Assembly (NCBI GenBank): GCA_014281115.1
Contig: JACONQ010000007.1
Location: 496,001-560,000, forward strand
Reading direction: 5' to 3'
DNA length: 64,000 nucleotides
From: Laburnicola sp. R22_1
Lineage: Eukaryota > Ascomycota > Dothideomycetes > Pleosporales > Didymosphaeriaceae
The notes under the pieces: model-generated
Databases searched by the model: none
The model's input: only the letters and a program-made list of their open reading frames with translations
What the model was told of the DNA's origin: nothing
In this document: positions 20,793 through 31,138 of the stretch, piece after piece
How the letters are laid out: every line of letters starts with the position of its first letter
How positions within the stretch are numbered: position 1 is the first letter of the stretch
Program-made: the position numbers and the translations under genes

Positions 20793-21614
20793 CTAGAAGA
20801 AGGCGCGGGCGTGGCGGCGAGCCTTGGAAGCAGAGGTGCCAGTCTCAGCTTTCAACCATGTGATGAACTGCTGGACGGTGAACTCTTCAGGAAGAGTAGA
20901 GCCAGAGTTGCCCCCGGCCGCGGCAGTGGCGGTGGCAGACGGAGCCTCAGCGGCAGGGGAGGTTGCGCTGGGAGTAGCGGAAGCAGGGGGAGCTGAGCTA
21001 GCGGGAGCATCGTTGTCTGAGCCAGAGCCAGCGCCAGAGCCGCCAACGGTGAAGTCGATGCACGAGGCATAAGTCTGATCGATGGAACGAGCATCCCACC
21101 AGAACTGAAGCACGCAGTCACCAGCCTTGGTGCACTTGCCGCCGAGGTCTGATGGGATGGTGATGTCGAAGTTCTTCTCATCCTCAGTGACACCGGTGGC
21201 AGTGGACGCGTAGTCGTCGAAAGAGATGAGCGGCTCGCCGATGACGGAGCCGGAAGCTGTGTCGACGACGGACATGTTGGCAGTACCGGTGTGAGGAGCG
21301 GCGATGTTGAAGGTGATGGGCACCTTCTGGCCGGCAGTGAAGGACTCGACGTTGCCACCCTCCTCGAGCTTCATGCCCTTGCACAACCACAGGTTGCACG
21401 CAGCTTCGTCGAAGTCGGACTGGCGCGACAGTCCCTGCATGGCGCCCTGGATGTGGCCGTTGATGTCGGAGCTCCACGTGCCGAAGACCTGGTTACCGCA
21501 CGCAGCCTTCATGGCATTACCGGGCTGGCGGGGCTCGGGCGAAGTGAGGTAACCGTGACCGGCAACGCGAGTGGCCAAGGCAGCAAGGCCGAAAGCAGTG
21601 GCGTAGGACTTCAT
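20793..21614 (-). CDS. Secreted LPMO (AA16-like), with Ser/Ala linker and C-terminal module
   Basis: Single exon, 273 residues from ATG 21614. A signal peptide (MKSYATAFGLAALATRVAG) is followed directly by His20 in HGYLTSPEPRQPG, as needed for the histidine brace of a lytic polysaccharide monooxygenase after cleavage. A second candidate copper ligand is His108 in AAPHTG, and an axial Tyr/Phe may lie in DQTYASCIDF (179-188). Six or more cysteines in the catalytic part suggest disulfides. The pattern CNLWLCKGMKLE, GEPLISFDDYA and CVLQFWWDAR matches what I recall of family AA16, acting on cellulose, though neighbouring chitin-binding type-4 families are possible. After residue 190 comes a Gly/Ser/Ala/Pro linker, then a short module, LPEEFTVQQFITWLKAETG, and a basic tail, ARRHARAFF. 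Its function is unknown to me. Confidence 0.82.
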   Translation of the reverse strand: MKSYATAFGLAALATRVAGHGYLTSPEPRQPGNAMKAACGNQVFGTWSSDINGHIQGAMQGLSRQSDFDEAACNLWLCKGMKLEEGGNVESFTAGQKVPITFNIAAPHTGTANMSVVDTASGSVIGEPLISFDDYASTATGVTEDEKNFDITIPSDLGGKCTKAGDCVLQFWWDARSIDQTYASCIDFTVGGSGAGSGSDNDAPASSAPPASATPSATSPAAEAPSATATAAAGGNSGSTLPEEFTVQQFITWLKAETGTSASKARRHARAFF

Positions 21615-22569
21615 GGTGACTGAAAGTTCTGAGATGGATGGAGTTGGAGGGTGAAGAGAGAGTGTGGAAGCCTAGCTTCGATTGAGGGAGTGACAAAAAT
21701 TGAGTGAGTGACTGAAGAACGAATGTGAGGTCTCAGACCTAGGAAACACAAGAAGCTGCTGCGACGAAGTTGACCGGAGTGCGGATAGGGAATTGAGATG
21801 CAGCGCAACACCCAAATCTATATAGGCCCCCGACACACAGGCGCCATTCCCACCACGACGCCAAAGTGGGCCGTGTCATCAAACGTTTGAAACAGGATCC
21901 CTCCCCTCCATGAAGTCTCCCATCGCTTCGACGTCTTCCCGTCCAGACCATGACGGGGTCCGGGATGTCAGACAATGCGCAAAACTTGATAATCGAGCCG
22001 GTGTAGATTAAACCACCAATGGGAGGCAGTGCTGGGTCGTTTGATGATGCACGGTGAACGGCCACGCGAGCGCTAGGAACGAGCCGCATCCATCACATCG
22101 GCAAGTCTTGTTGGGGAAACTTCCTAACCGTGTTGCGGCATGCAAGCGAGGTTTTCAAATCAAAGCGAATCGCCGCGAGCCTGGTTCGAAACTGAGAGCG
22201 GGATGGTGGCTGTTTCATGTTTATTGGAATCATGGCATCCCGGGCGGCGGAAATCTCGACGGTGTACCGTGTACTCACTGCACGCCGGAACCGCCCCACG
22301 AGCGCAGCTATCTATATGACAGGACATATGGACAGGACTGCGGCGTGCGTGCGTTGCGGAGTGGGTGAGATTGCAAACATACAGAAACATCGAGACATTT
22401 TGCAGCTCTGGAGATGACACCAGATTTGACAGTGATAACATCTGACAGGAGGACGCTAGGCGCTTCGGGCGCCGGTGCAGCCTCGCGGACCCCTTCATCG
22501 TCTGGACGAATATTCACCATTGTTTGAATAATGTATCGTCATACATCAATGCAGGCAAACATTCTGCCC
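21615..22569. other. Intergenic region
   Basis: Upstream region of the LPMO gene and 3' flank of the dehydrogenase pseudogene. Several overlapping short frames on both strands, none with recognisable features. Confidence 0.4.
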
Positions 22570-23809
22570 TTAGGCATCAGAAACCCTCCATACTAGACGC
22601 TCTCCACTCACCTCTCTCCTCCTCAGCGCGTTCAAAGCTGCCTGCGCCCTTTCGAGAAAGGTCTCGCCCTCGATAATCCTCTGTGGATTCGGCTCGACAA
22701 TCTTGTCCTTGAGTATCGTGTACATGATGTCCGGCTGGAGGTGGTATTTGAAGAATTCGTTCTACAATGTTCAGCATGGCTGCTACTGAGCTGTCAAGCT
22801 CGAGAACTTACATCTAGGTAAAAATGCGTCCTTACGCCCACAGCGTCAACGCCGACGTTCCAGTCCGCCGCTTTCATGACATCCATCTCGTATATCGGAT
22901 CCTCTGTCTCGCTCGAGTCTTTCACGATGACCGGGAGTAAGATGGCGACTTTGGAGCCCTTCTTCGCCATCTTGGATACCGGCTTGATACTCCCGTCTTT
23001 GCTACCGATGCAATCCAGTATCTTCGGAATACCCGCTTATTTGCCGTACTCCTTTACGGTATCCAGGATATCCAAGACTACCTGCGGATCATGGTAGTCA
23101 AATGTCCACTTCGCACCCAGAGAGCGCAGTTTTGCATGGTGCTTTCTAGACGCCACAGCGATGAGGTGCGCGTACTCATAGTACCGCAGTACCTGCAGCG
23201 CATACTGCCCTGCCGAGGACGCCCCGCCCCAGATGAGTATCATCTGGTCTGCACCTTCAGGCTTATAATCCGCTGGCCTCGGCCACGGCGTCTCGATGCC
23301 CAAATCAGCAGTGAGAGCATGGAACACGGTGAAGAAATTATTCGGCAGCGTGACGGCCTCCTGCAGCTTGAAGCCCTCTGGCACCTAAATACTTCTCCAT
23401 TAGCTCCGTACGCGGAGACATACACAAACACACACACGCACGCACGCACGCACGCACGCACATCTTCAACCTCTTAGCTAGATAGAACACACATAGTACA
23501 TACCTTCGCAACCAACCACTCCTCGGCCGTACAACACTCCTGCTGCGCCTTCTCCTCCTCGCTCCGCCACGTAAACCCAAACACGCTGTCGCCTACACTC
23601 AACCTCCTGACGTCCGGCCCAACGGCCACGACGGTGCCGGCTAGGCTGTCGCCGAGGCGCTGCGGGTACGTGACGAGGAGGCCGCCGTCGTTTTGGTGGA
23701 GGTCGAGCGGCGTCGAGGCCGTCCAGAGGACGTGGATGAGGACTTGGGTGCTTGTTGGGGGGAGGGTCGGGACCTGGGTTGTGGAGAGCGGGGCTTTGGG
23801 GGCTGTCAT
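22570..23809 (-). pseudogene. Zinc-type alcohol dehydrogenase/enoyl reductase gene with in-frame TAA
   Basis: Exons 23809-23504, 23384-22812 and 22761-22570 join through GT...AG introns of 119 and 50 nt, all in phase 0. They would encode about 356 residues of an MDR (medium-chain dehydrogenase/reductase) protein resembling the fungal ToxD/trans-enoyl-reductase-like group. MTAPKAPLSTTQVPTL opens the GroES-like part; GDSLAGTVVAVGPDVRRLSVG, IWGGASSAGQYALQVLRYY (NAD(P) site) and IPKILDCIGSKDGSIKPVSK are typical. Codon 218, between GGC AAA and GCG GGT, is TAA (23039-23037), in the middle of the Rossmann domain. Coding similarity continues unbroken beyond it for 140 codons with intact splice sites, so the stop looks recent: a single base change (GAA or AAA/CAA to TAA) or a sequence error. 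If real, a truncated protein without the C-terminal third is made. No intron of realistic size removes it. Confidence 0.8.
23430..23461. repeat. (GCAC)n microsatellite in an intron
   Basis: An ACAC run followed by about seven GCAC units inside the first intron of the dehydrogenase gene, making that intron longer (119 nt) than most in the window. Confidence 0.85.
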
Positions 23810-25149
23810 TATGATCGCTTTATGGGGTTGATCGATTGAGGGTGGGAGTGAGGACAAGCTGGAGGGGGTGTGTGCTCTTGGGGGGGGGGAGAGACGAAGG
23901 AGAAGAGATGTCGAATTCTGACTTTCTACTGCATCTGCATCTGCTTATCTGCCCGCACCGTGAGGACTATATTATTATTTATTAATGCATTCACCACACT
24001 CACACTATATGCTAATCACTACTCTAAACCATTTTCTTTGCTCACCCTTACGCGCTAGCGATGTTTTCCCGTTGGGGTTTAGCTCACGCACCGCACCACT
24101 TTACCTACACCACGCTAGTGCTCACTGCTCACTGCTCACATCGTATCTGCGCATGCGGCATCAGTGTAATAATGTGACCGACCTATAGCGTCACATCACC
24201 TTTACACAGCACTCACTGGTCTGACACGAGACTTCGATCGAAAAGTATCCATCCACAATGGAAGGGAATCCAGAATTGCATTAAACGACGCGAAGCTGAG
24301 TATAAGCATGAAACGGCACGAGCAAAGATCCACCTAGCTTATCATGTCGCGTACGTCCTACATACATATGGACTCTAGGTGATGAAAAGGTGTAGATGAC
24401 TCCACGCCTTGATTCTGCTCATACACTTACACGGTGGTCTACACTGTTCCCATCGTCTTCTTTCCTTCGATTGACGCTCTGCCTGCTATTGTATAAGTAG
24501 GGTGTATGAGTATGTCTGAGTCCGGGATGAATGTGTATTTGGTTGAATATATGTCAAGTGATTGATGCATCGGCCTATGTGGTGTTTGGCGAATCGACAC
24601 CACTGTTGTTGGCAGGAGCCCTTGGGGCACCTGGCAGGTGCTGGTCGTCTCATTGTTTACGCGCTATTACATAATAGTGCTATATAGCAGATCTTTCTGA
24701 TCAGCTCAATCCAACAACATTACATTCCACTTTCTTCAACTGTGAGGTGGTGAGTGGTCATGGGTATCGTACCGCCTCTCCACCGCTGCTGTATTGTACC
24801 GACAACCTGTTTTTTATACCACACTGCGTATATAATTCACACATACATGGAAAACATACACTGTTGCATGGAGCTCAGATATGAACAACGACTCAGTTAT
24901 CACAAAGCAAGGCCAGCTTTCAAGGAGCGATTGCCATTGTAAACTAACCAGGTACGACTACTCAGCAAACAAACAACAGACAAACAATAAACGCATCAAC
25001 ACAGCAACGACAAACAAACGCAACGAGAACAATGAGCGCATCAGTCCCCCGTTGTGTCAATCCATCCCGTCATCCACCACACGACGTGTCTCCATCACTA
25101 CCTACTCACGGATTATGCATGCCATACGTGATGCCGTGCAGCGGATCCG
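23810..25149. other. Intergenic region
   Basis: No gene is evident. It includes the upstream region of the dehydrogenase gene, with a poly-G run near 23880-23890 and an AT-rich section around 23960-24010. Confidence 0.4.
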
Positions 25150-25359
25150 TCAACTCGTACCACATGAGTCCGCCGTCGGTCGGCCCAGTCGGAGACAGGG
25201 ACGCACCCATTGCTGGATGTTGAAGCTGTTCTGGGTGTTGAGCGCCGTGTCAGGTTGGGCCGCCGCGAGAGGGATGATGAGGTGAGGAAAGTCGCGGTGA
25301 ACAAGCTGCTCGGCGAGGGTGGTGAGCCCGAAGAGGGCTGTCATGAGGAAGGCTTGCAT
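25150..25359 (-). CDS. Possible small secreted protein (weak)
   Basis: An ATG at 25359 opens MQAFLMTALFGLTTLA, a plausible signal peptide, and continues to a stop at 25150-25152 as a 69-residue frame. A different frame just downstream reads GASLSPTGPTDGGLMWYELT and ends in HGITYGMHNP, which looks more protein-like than the tail of the first frame, so an unresolved intron or frameshift is possible. No homolog recognised; a weak candidate for a small secreted protein. Confidence 0.25.
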   Translation of the reverse strand: MQAFLMTALFGLTTLAEQLVHRDFPHLIIPLAAAQPDTALNTQNSFNIQQWVRPCLRLGRPTADSCGTS

Positions 25360-26578
25360 GGTGGAAGGATAATTGGAGTGATACTCTTGGTAGAAGGCTG
25401 GCGTGTAGAGCGGATAGTGGTGTAGATGTGGGTTGGACGACACTGGAGGAAGAGGCGCTTTTATACCTGCTAGACGATGTTTAGTCGGCTGCGTTGTTTA
25501 CCTTCCTATCTCAAGAAGGAAACCGTGACGGAAGTGTCGCCCTTGCAATAATAGCCCGTGGCACCTGCGAGGGGTACAAGGCAGTTGCTGTCATACCAAC
25601 AACAGGTAATTGTTTGCTCGAAGAAATACCGCCATGAGCAACTGGAAGCACCGGTTTCATGATCAGCCATGCCTGAGGTTACTGCTTCATGTACCAGTCC
25701 GCGCATGGGGAACAGACTATTGACGGTGTGAGCGCCTCCTACGACTGAGGCTCCAGGAAAGGCAATCGCGCGAGTGGCTAAGGAGGTCGTTGGTCAACAC
25801 TTGTGAAAGGGAAGTACGAAGCTGTCAATAACGTGGCTTGGCCCTCGCATGTAGCGGTCACGTTCGACCCTGTGTGCCCAACCGATGTGGCGGGTACCTA
25901 CATTTCGAGGTTCCTTGGAACAGACATGGTGGTCAACCCATCCACGGTGCGTGTCTCGGTCACACAAGAAGTAGTCTGACTTGGTAATATAGCAAGGCTT
26001 GTGATGGCAATTCTGGTTGGCGACAGCAGAATGAGCGGTGTGACAGTGGCAGCCTCCGTAAGCTGACCTTGGGATGGTACCGTCTCAGACTCCGAGGGAA
26101 AGAGTAGTCCAGACCTTGACTGCTCAGCAAGGGCTCGTACAGAGCTCCCTCTTCAGGCGACATGGGACATGTTAAAGCACGCCGACAGCGTGCGTGGACG
26201 CGTTGAGGCAAGGTAAGGGATCCTCGACTTGTCTGTCCACGTTGTAGGTGCGGCACGGGAGTGGATCTTGATACGACCTTACCTCAGGTACCGGTGGTAT
26301 ACTAGGACACGAAGGAGTCTGAGGGAGAGAGGGTCCATAATCATTTCCTCGTGGCTTTGGAACAAACCTTAGCATCCCTGATGGTATTCGAGCTGACTCA
26401 GCTGAGCATCGATGTGGCCGAGCAGGGGTAGCTTTATCGGGGTAGCTTATCGGAAGGAATCGGAAAAGTTTCCGGGTCTCGGGAACTGCATGTGCCATGG
26501 GCGTCATGCTCGACACCCAGCACTCAACACCATCGAGTGCTGTTACTGCACACCGATGCTGTCATCCACGCGGCCATT
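25360..26578. other. Intergenic region with weak coding-like patches
   Basis: Two patches look somewhat coding. On the plus strand, 25813-25977 reads KYEAVNNVAWPSHVAV ... STVRVSVTQEVV then stop. On the minus strand, 25706-25506 reads a Cys-containing end (SSCSWRYFF, ITCCWYDSNC, GYYCKGD). Neither has a clear start or splice context. They may be remnants of small secreted proteins. Confidence 0.3.
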
Positions 26579-27706
26579 ATGGCGCTGTTCTCGAACATGC
26601 GTCCCGCCCTGAGATATCCCCTGCACCTCCGCCTACCTCCATGGCATCGCCCAAGGCGTCGCGCCCTCCACCTTGCGCCGCCTTGGCTGCTCGACGATTA
26701 TATGCCGCGATACCATCTCATCTCCTCGACCGACGCAGCCAAGAAACGATCGCTGGCCTACGCACATCTCCGTGAATGCAATCTCTGTCCTCGGCTCTGC
26801 GGTGTCAATCGATACGAAAAGACGGGCGTATGTCTGATCGGGGCCGAGACGGTCAAAGTCAACACCATCGCGCCGCATTTTGGAGAAGAACCGTGCTTGC
26901 AAGGCCATAACGGATCAGGCAGCGTGTTCTTTTCGGGCTGCAATCTCCGATGCACATTTTGCCAAAATCACGACATTGCGCACCAACGCAACGGCTTCGA
27001 CCTGACGCCCGAGGAGCTCGCCGAGTGGTACATGAAGCTGCAGGAGGTCGGGCGCTGCCACAACATCAACTTGGTTACGCCTGAGCATGTCGTTCCGCAG
27101 GTGGTGCTCTCCATCCTCCACGCGCGCGAACTAGGACTCCGACTCCCCATCGTCTACAACACGTCGGCCTTCGACTCGCTCGAGAGCCTGGCGCTGCTGG
27201 ACGGCCTGGTCGACATATACCTACCAGACTTCAAGGTGTGGACAGAAAAGACGAGCAAGCGGCTGCTCAAGGCGGACAATTACACGCCCACGGCCATGGA
27301 GAGCATCAAGGCCATGCACGCGCAGGTGGGCGACCTCTGCTTCACGGCCGACGGCATCGCGAAGAAGGGCGTGCTGGTGCGCCACCTGGTGATGCCGGGA
27401 ACGGTGGATGAGGGCAGGGAGATTGTCCGCTGGCTGGCCGAGAACGTGTCCAAGGACGTGATGGTGCACATCATGGAGCAGTACGTCCCGCGCGCCCACG
27501 TCGGGAAGCCGCGGCGCGGGGGCAAGGAAGGAGTAGCCGAGCCTGGGGGCGTGCCTGCCGCGGGCGACGCCAAAGCGCAGGTGCGGTATGCCGACATCAA
27601 CCGCCCCGTCCACCTGGACGAAGTGGCAGCAGTGTCGCAGGCTGCGCGCGAGGCCGGCCTTTGGCGATTCGTAGAGGCTGCAAAGCATGGCGGCTTCAAT
27701 ATATGA
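26579..27706 (+). CDS. PflX-like radical SAM protein
   Basis: Single exon, 375 residues from ATG 26579 (MALFSNMRPALRYP); the frame is open further upstream only from a GTG. The N-terminus is Arg-rich and hydrophobic (HLRLPPWHRPRRRALHLAPP), compatible with mitochondrial import. CNLCPRLCGVNRYEKTGVC (about 66-85) is a cysteine-rich lead-in, and GCNLRCTFCQN (about 120-130) is the radical SAM CxxxCxxC [4Fe-4S] motif; GSVFFSGC precedes it. DIYLPDFKVW and VLVRHLVMPGT belong to the barrel. This layout is that of bacterial PflX/COG1313 proteins, related to pyruvate-formate-lyase activases; the true substrate is unknown. An internal Gly/Ala/Lys-rich insert (about 320-345) interrupts the C-terminal part. 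Intron-free and bacterial-like, so ancient transfer from bacteria is a reasonable inference. Confidence 0.88.
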   Translation: MALFSNMRPALRYPLHLRLPPWHRPRRRALHLAPPWLLDDYMPRYHLISSTDAAKKRSLAYAHLRECNLCPRLCGVNRYEKTGVCLIGAETVKVNTIAPHFGEEPCLQGHNGSGSVFFSGCNLRCTFCQNHDIAHQRNGFDLTPEELAEWYMKLQEVGRCHNINLVTPEHVVPQVVLSILHARELGLRLPIVYNTSAFDSLESLALLDGLVDIYLPDFKVWTEKTSKRLLKADNYTPTAMESIKAMHAQVGDLCFTADGIAKKGVLVRHLVMPGTVDEGREIVRWLAENVSKDVMVHIMEQYVPRAHVGKPRRGGKEGVAEPGGVPAAGDAKAQVRYADINRPVHLDEVAAVSQAAREAGLWRFVEAAKHGGFNI

Positions 27707-27885
27707 ACCGTGGAAGGAGCCTTTGAATGTTGGGGACTCCGGGCGCGCTTTCCCCAAGGTACTGATGGGCGCCTGCCTTGCCACAACAAAACGGACCACT
27801 GACCACTTCGGACCAATGCCGACGCCTTCGTGCACCACCACTCGTCAGCAACATTCACCATACACATCTTTTTCGCATCTCTACA

Positions 27886-28875
27886 ATGTCGGCACCCACG
27901 GACGACTTCGCGGCAGCCGTGACGGATACCGCTAGCGATATCGAGGCAGCAGTTCGCACTCTGAAGCAGGACCGAGATACGTGGCAAGCCGTGGCCGAGG
28001 CGTACCGGGCCGCCTTCCAAGGCCAAACTGCGCGTCTGCGCGAGCTGCAGGACATCTGTGTGGCTACACAAGCTGAGCTGGAGAATGAGCGAGCCGCGAA
28101 CCGTCGCAGCCAAGCCAAGTCGGATGTGTCGCAGACGTCAATACGTGATGGCGGACAACGTACCATAGACGGCACTGATGATGCAGGCGAGGGCAGCTCC
28201 CTTTGGACTGCAACGATAACCCAATCTAGCCGCGTCGAGGTTTCCTGGCGGCCGAACTCGTGCTTCCGGCGAGTCGAGCAGCTTGTTAGCCAACGCGACT
28301 ATGGCACTGCACTCAAGGAAGTCGACCAACTTCTGCGCGGGTCGTTGGCGGCTCCAGCTCGCGTCGATGGCTTGCTACTCAAGGTTAACATCTTGCAAAA
28401 GTCGGAATGGCTGTTCGACGCCTTAGCTGCCTGCAGCGAAGCCCTAGAGCTTTGTCATCGCATCGAAGAGTTGCAGTCATATCTACCAAGAGTCCAATAT
28501 CAGCGGGGAATTTGTTACTGGAAGCTCAGAATGGTGAAGCAGGCGCGTGATTCCTTCAGCGAAATCTGCAACGATGAACTTTTGTACGCCAGGGCATCCG
28601 AGCTGCGGGACTCTTGCGACGACCAACTACTACTCGGTCGTCGACCAGGCTTTGAAGCCCACCGCATAGTGACCGAAGGCCTTCTCGACCAGCTCCGCGA
28701 TATTCCTACAGAGGTTAGCCTCTTTCCTCTCAGGCTCGCGTTTTTCTAACTAGGGTAGCCTAAGAGGCGTCGCAGCCAGCGATTCCGGATACATGTATCC
28801 AAGGCGAAACGCCTTTCCATACCCCAACGATGGATATCCCCGAGGTCGAAGCCTGTGTCAGGTGGGACGAACTGA
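27886..28875 (+). CDS. Coiled-coil protein with TPR-like segment
   Basis: Exons 27886-28713 and 28759-28875 with a short 45-nt phase-0 intron give 314 residues from ATG 27886 (MSAPTDDFAAAV). Residues about 20-80 are a predicted coiled coil (heptad-like TLKQDRDTWQAVAEAYRAAF, RLRELQDICVATQAELENER). Residues about 125-245 are helical repeats with TPR-like character: RVEQLVSQRDYGTALKEVDQ, LFDALAACSEALELCHRI and YQRGICYWKLRMVKQARDSF. The second exon is strongly basic, PKRRRSQRFRIHVSKAKR onward. Reading straight through the intron instead would end the protein at 28749 with VSLFPLRLAFF. No catalytic motif; I do not recognise the family. A scaffold role is a guess. The next gene downstream, same strand, also contains a TPR-like helix pair. 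Confidence 0.7.
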
Positions 28876-29184
28876 TATATGATTGACGGATCATGCAGTG
28901 AATGAATACAGATGAACCCAAGATTAGGGTTGATCCGGTATCTTTGGATGGCATCTTTCTCGTGCGCCGGAATTCACCCAGACGCGCCGAGTGTGTTGCT
29001 GTAGTTTCCCAATGTGAATTCTTGATCACGTTCTTTATGGTCCCTGTCTCGCAAATTACCTGTACATCGAAGCAAGCCACTCCGTCCAACAAAGAAGCTG
29101 AGCCGCATATGTCAAACAAAGAACCATGCAATTTCGCGACTCAACCCTCGTCTTTCGTTCGTCCCACCTCCCAATCACGTAGAT
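28876..29184. other. Short intergenic region
   Basis: Between two plus-strand genes; must hold the terminator of one and promoter of the next. Nothing specific recognised. Confidence 0.4.
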
Positions 29185-31138
29185 ATGTCGCAACACAACA
29201 GTTCGGGCTCTCGGCAACCCTTTGCGAGGGAGAGAATAAGAGATGATAGCGAATCCGACGTGAATATGGAACCCCCGAAGGGCTCAGCGCCATCGGAAGA
29301 TCCGTCTAGGGCTCAGGAAGCAGAAGAAGACACCCCAACCAAGGCTCGCGACCCCCGGTCATTGGCACACAGCAATTTGGAAGTTCGCTCCGATAGTTCA
29401 GACGTATCGGACGCGGGGTCAAAAGCACCAGCGCGTCCGACGGCTTCTCGACCGACACGCACGCCCGGCCCGACCGTCAAGTCAATGAAAGAGAAATGGG
29501 AGAACCCTGGAGTTCTGTTTATGAGACCTAAGCAGGTGTCCTCGCCTAGGAAGATTGAAGAGGCGCGAAGGAAGAAGTTTGAGCTGGAACAGAAGAGAGC
29601 GGATCGCAAAGAGCCGGTTGCGAAAGGTGGGAATTTGGATCCGGAACGGAAGGAGCCGTGGGATAAGAAGTTTGAGGATGCGGCGCAGATGCGGGTGCAG
29701 ATCGGGAGGGGTTCGGGTACATCGCGCTCGGGGGGACATACAGAGGATAGCGAGGATGAAAAGGAAGATGCTGAGGTGCCAACGGACGATGACTCGGACA
29801 GCCAAGATGACCTCGAAATACCACCGACGCTGTACGCTCCGCTCCCCGAGCGTCCCAACATCGACCTCCCGAACCAACCACGACCACCAAATCGCCTTCC
29901 ACTCCATCTCTCCGCCTTCGAATACGCCCTAATGCCCTACCTCTCAACCCACCCCTCCTCCAAGCCCTTCCTCGTACCCTCCTCCAAGCCCTTCCTCGTA
30001 CCCCCCTCCCTCACCACCTCCTCATCCTCTACCCCTCCACCCCCCCACGCCCGCCTCGACCCCGAAGAAATCTCCATCACCAGCACCTCCATCCCCCTTC
30101 CCCCAGAGAACCTCCTCCCCGCCCACCTCCAACCCACGCTCACCACGCAGCTCAAAACGCTCCACGTCCGCACCGCCCTCACCCGGTGCACGATCCTCTC
30201 GCGCATGGCAAAAACCACCGAACAAAGAACCGCCTGGCACCGAGGCAACGACGCATATAAAATCTACTCCAAGATGGCCAACGCGGCGGACCATGCGCTC
30301 GTTTTGGCGCGCGAACTGCAGAGCGATGGGCTCCAGGCAAGGTGTTATTATTGGAAGGGGAGGGCGTGCGGTGCGATGCGGTATTGGGATGAGGCGGGGA
30401 GGGCGTTTGAGAGTGCGTTGAGGATGGATCCTGGGGAGGGGAGGGGTGGTTTTAGTAAGGGGAAGAGGGCGGAGGTAAGGCGGTTGGAGGGGGTTGCGAG
30501 GGGGAGGGATGAGAGTGGCGGGAGGGAGGGGGAGGGGAGGTGGGGGAGGGAGAGGGTGTGGTGGGTGGAGGATGGGGGAGGGGTGGGGGAGGGTGTTGGA
30601 TTTGGATTTGGGTAAGGATAAGGAGAGGGAGGGGGCGATGAGTCCGGCGTGGGATCCGGATATGGAGCGTTTAAGGGAGGAGTGGTGGCGCGAGCAGAAG
30701 CGGTGGAGTGCGGAGAACGAGAACGAGAACGAGAACGAGAACGAGAACGAGAAAGCAGATAGGGAAGACGAGGGTGCTGGAGAGGACGTTGATGCTGATA
30801 CTTTATTACCATCACCTTTGAAATCGCCTAGCTGCGTACTCGCGCCGCCTTCGCTCCAAGCGTTTATCAAATCACTTGCTTGGGCGACGCCCAGAGAACG
30901 CGCGTATATTACTGCGCTGCCGAAGCCAAGGTCGAAAGCGGCGCAGTTGAGGGCTGCGCAGCGCGAGATTGAGATTCCGCTGCCGGGGTTTTTGAGGAGG
31001 GAGGCGCGTCGGGGGAGTGCGCCACCGGAGATTGGTGGTAGTGGGGATGGGGATGGGGGTAGTGATGATGGGGGAAGTTTGGATGGTATGGTGAGTGGGA
31101 GTGGGAGTGTGAATAGGAGTGTGGCGGGGAGGGAGTAG
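29185..31138 (+). CDS. Low-complexity protein with TPR-like helices
   Basis: Exons 29185-30474 and 30617-31138, joined by a G-rich 142-nt intron (donor GTAAGG at 30475, acceptor at 30616 or 30622, both in frame), give about 603 residues. The N-terminal third is acidic and Ser-rich, with a basic helical segment (SSPRKIEEARRKKFELEQKR). LPLHLSAFEYALMPYLSTHP is followed by an exact tandem copy of SSKPFLVP, encoded by a duplicated 24-bp unit at 29955-30002. Then QARCYYWKGRACGAMRYWDE and AGRAFESALRMDP form a TPR-like helix pair. The second exon has ERLREEWWREQKRWSAENEN with a GAGAAC hexanucleotide run (30714-30752) encoding Glu-Asn repeats. The extreme G-richness around 30380-30600 makes the intron call uncertain; the alternative is a frameshift. 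No function recognised. Confidence 0.65.
29955..30002. repeat. 24-bp coding tandem duplication
   Basis: Two consecutive identical copies of a 24-bp unit, CTCCTCCAAGCCCTTCCTCG plus TACC, adding eight residues in frame to the TPR-like protein. The identity implies a recent slip or active conversion. Confidence 0.85.

Noticed and set aside
22182..22192. GGTTCGAAACT, resembling a tRNA T-loop
   Set aside because: No matching acceptor, D or anticodon stems could be formed around it.
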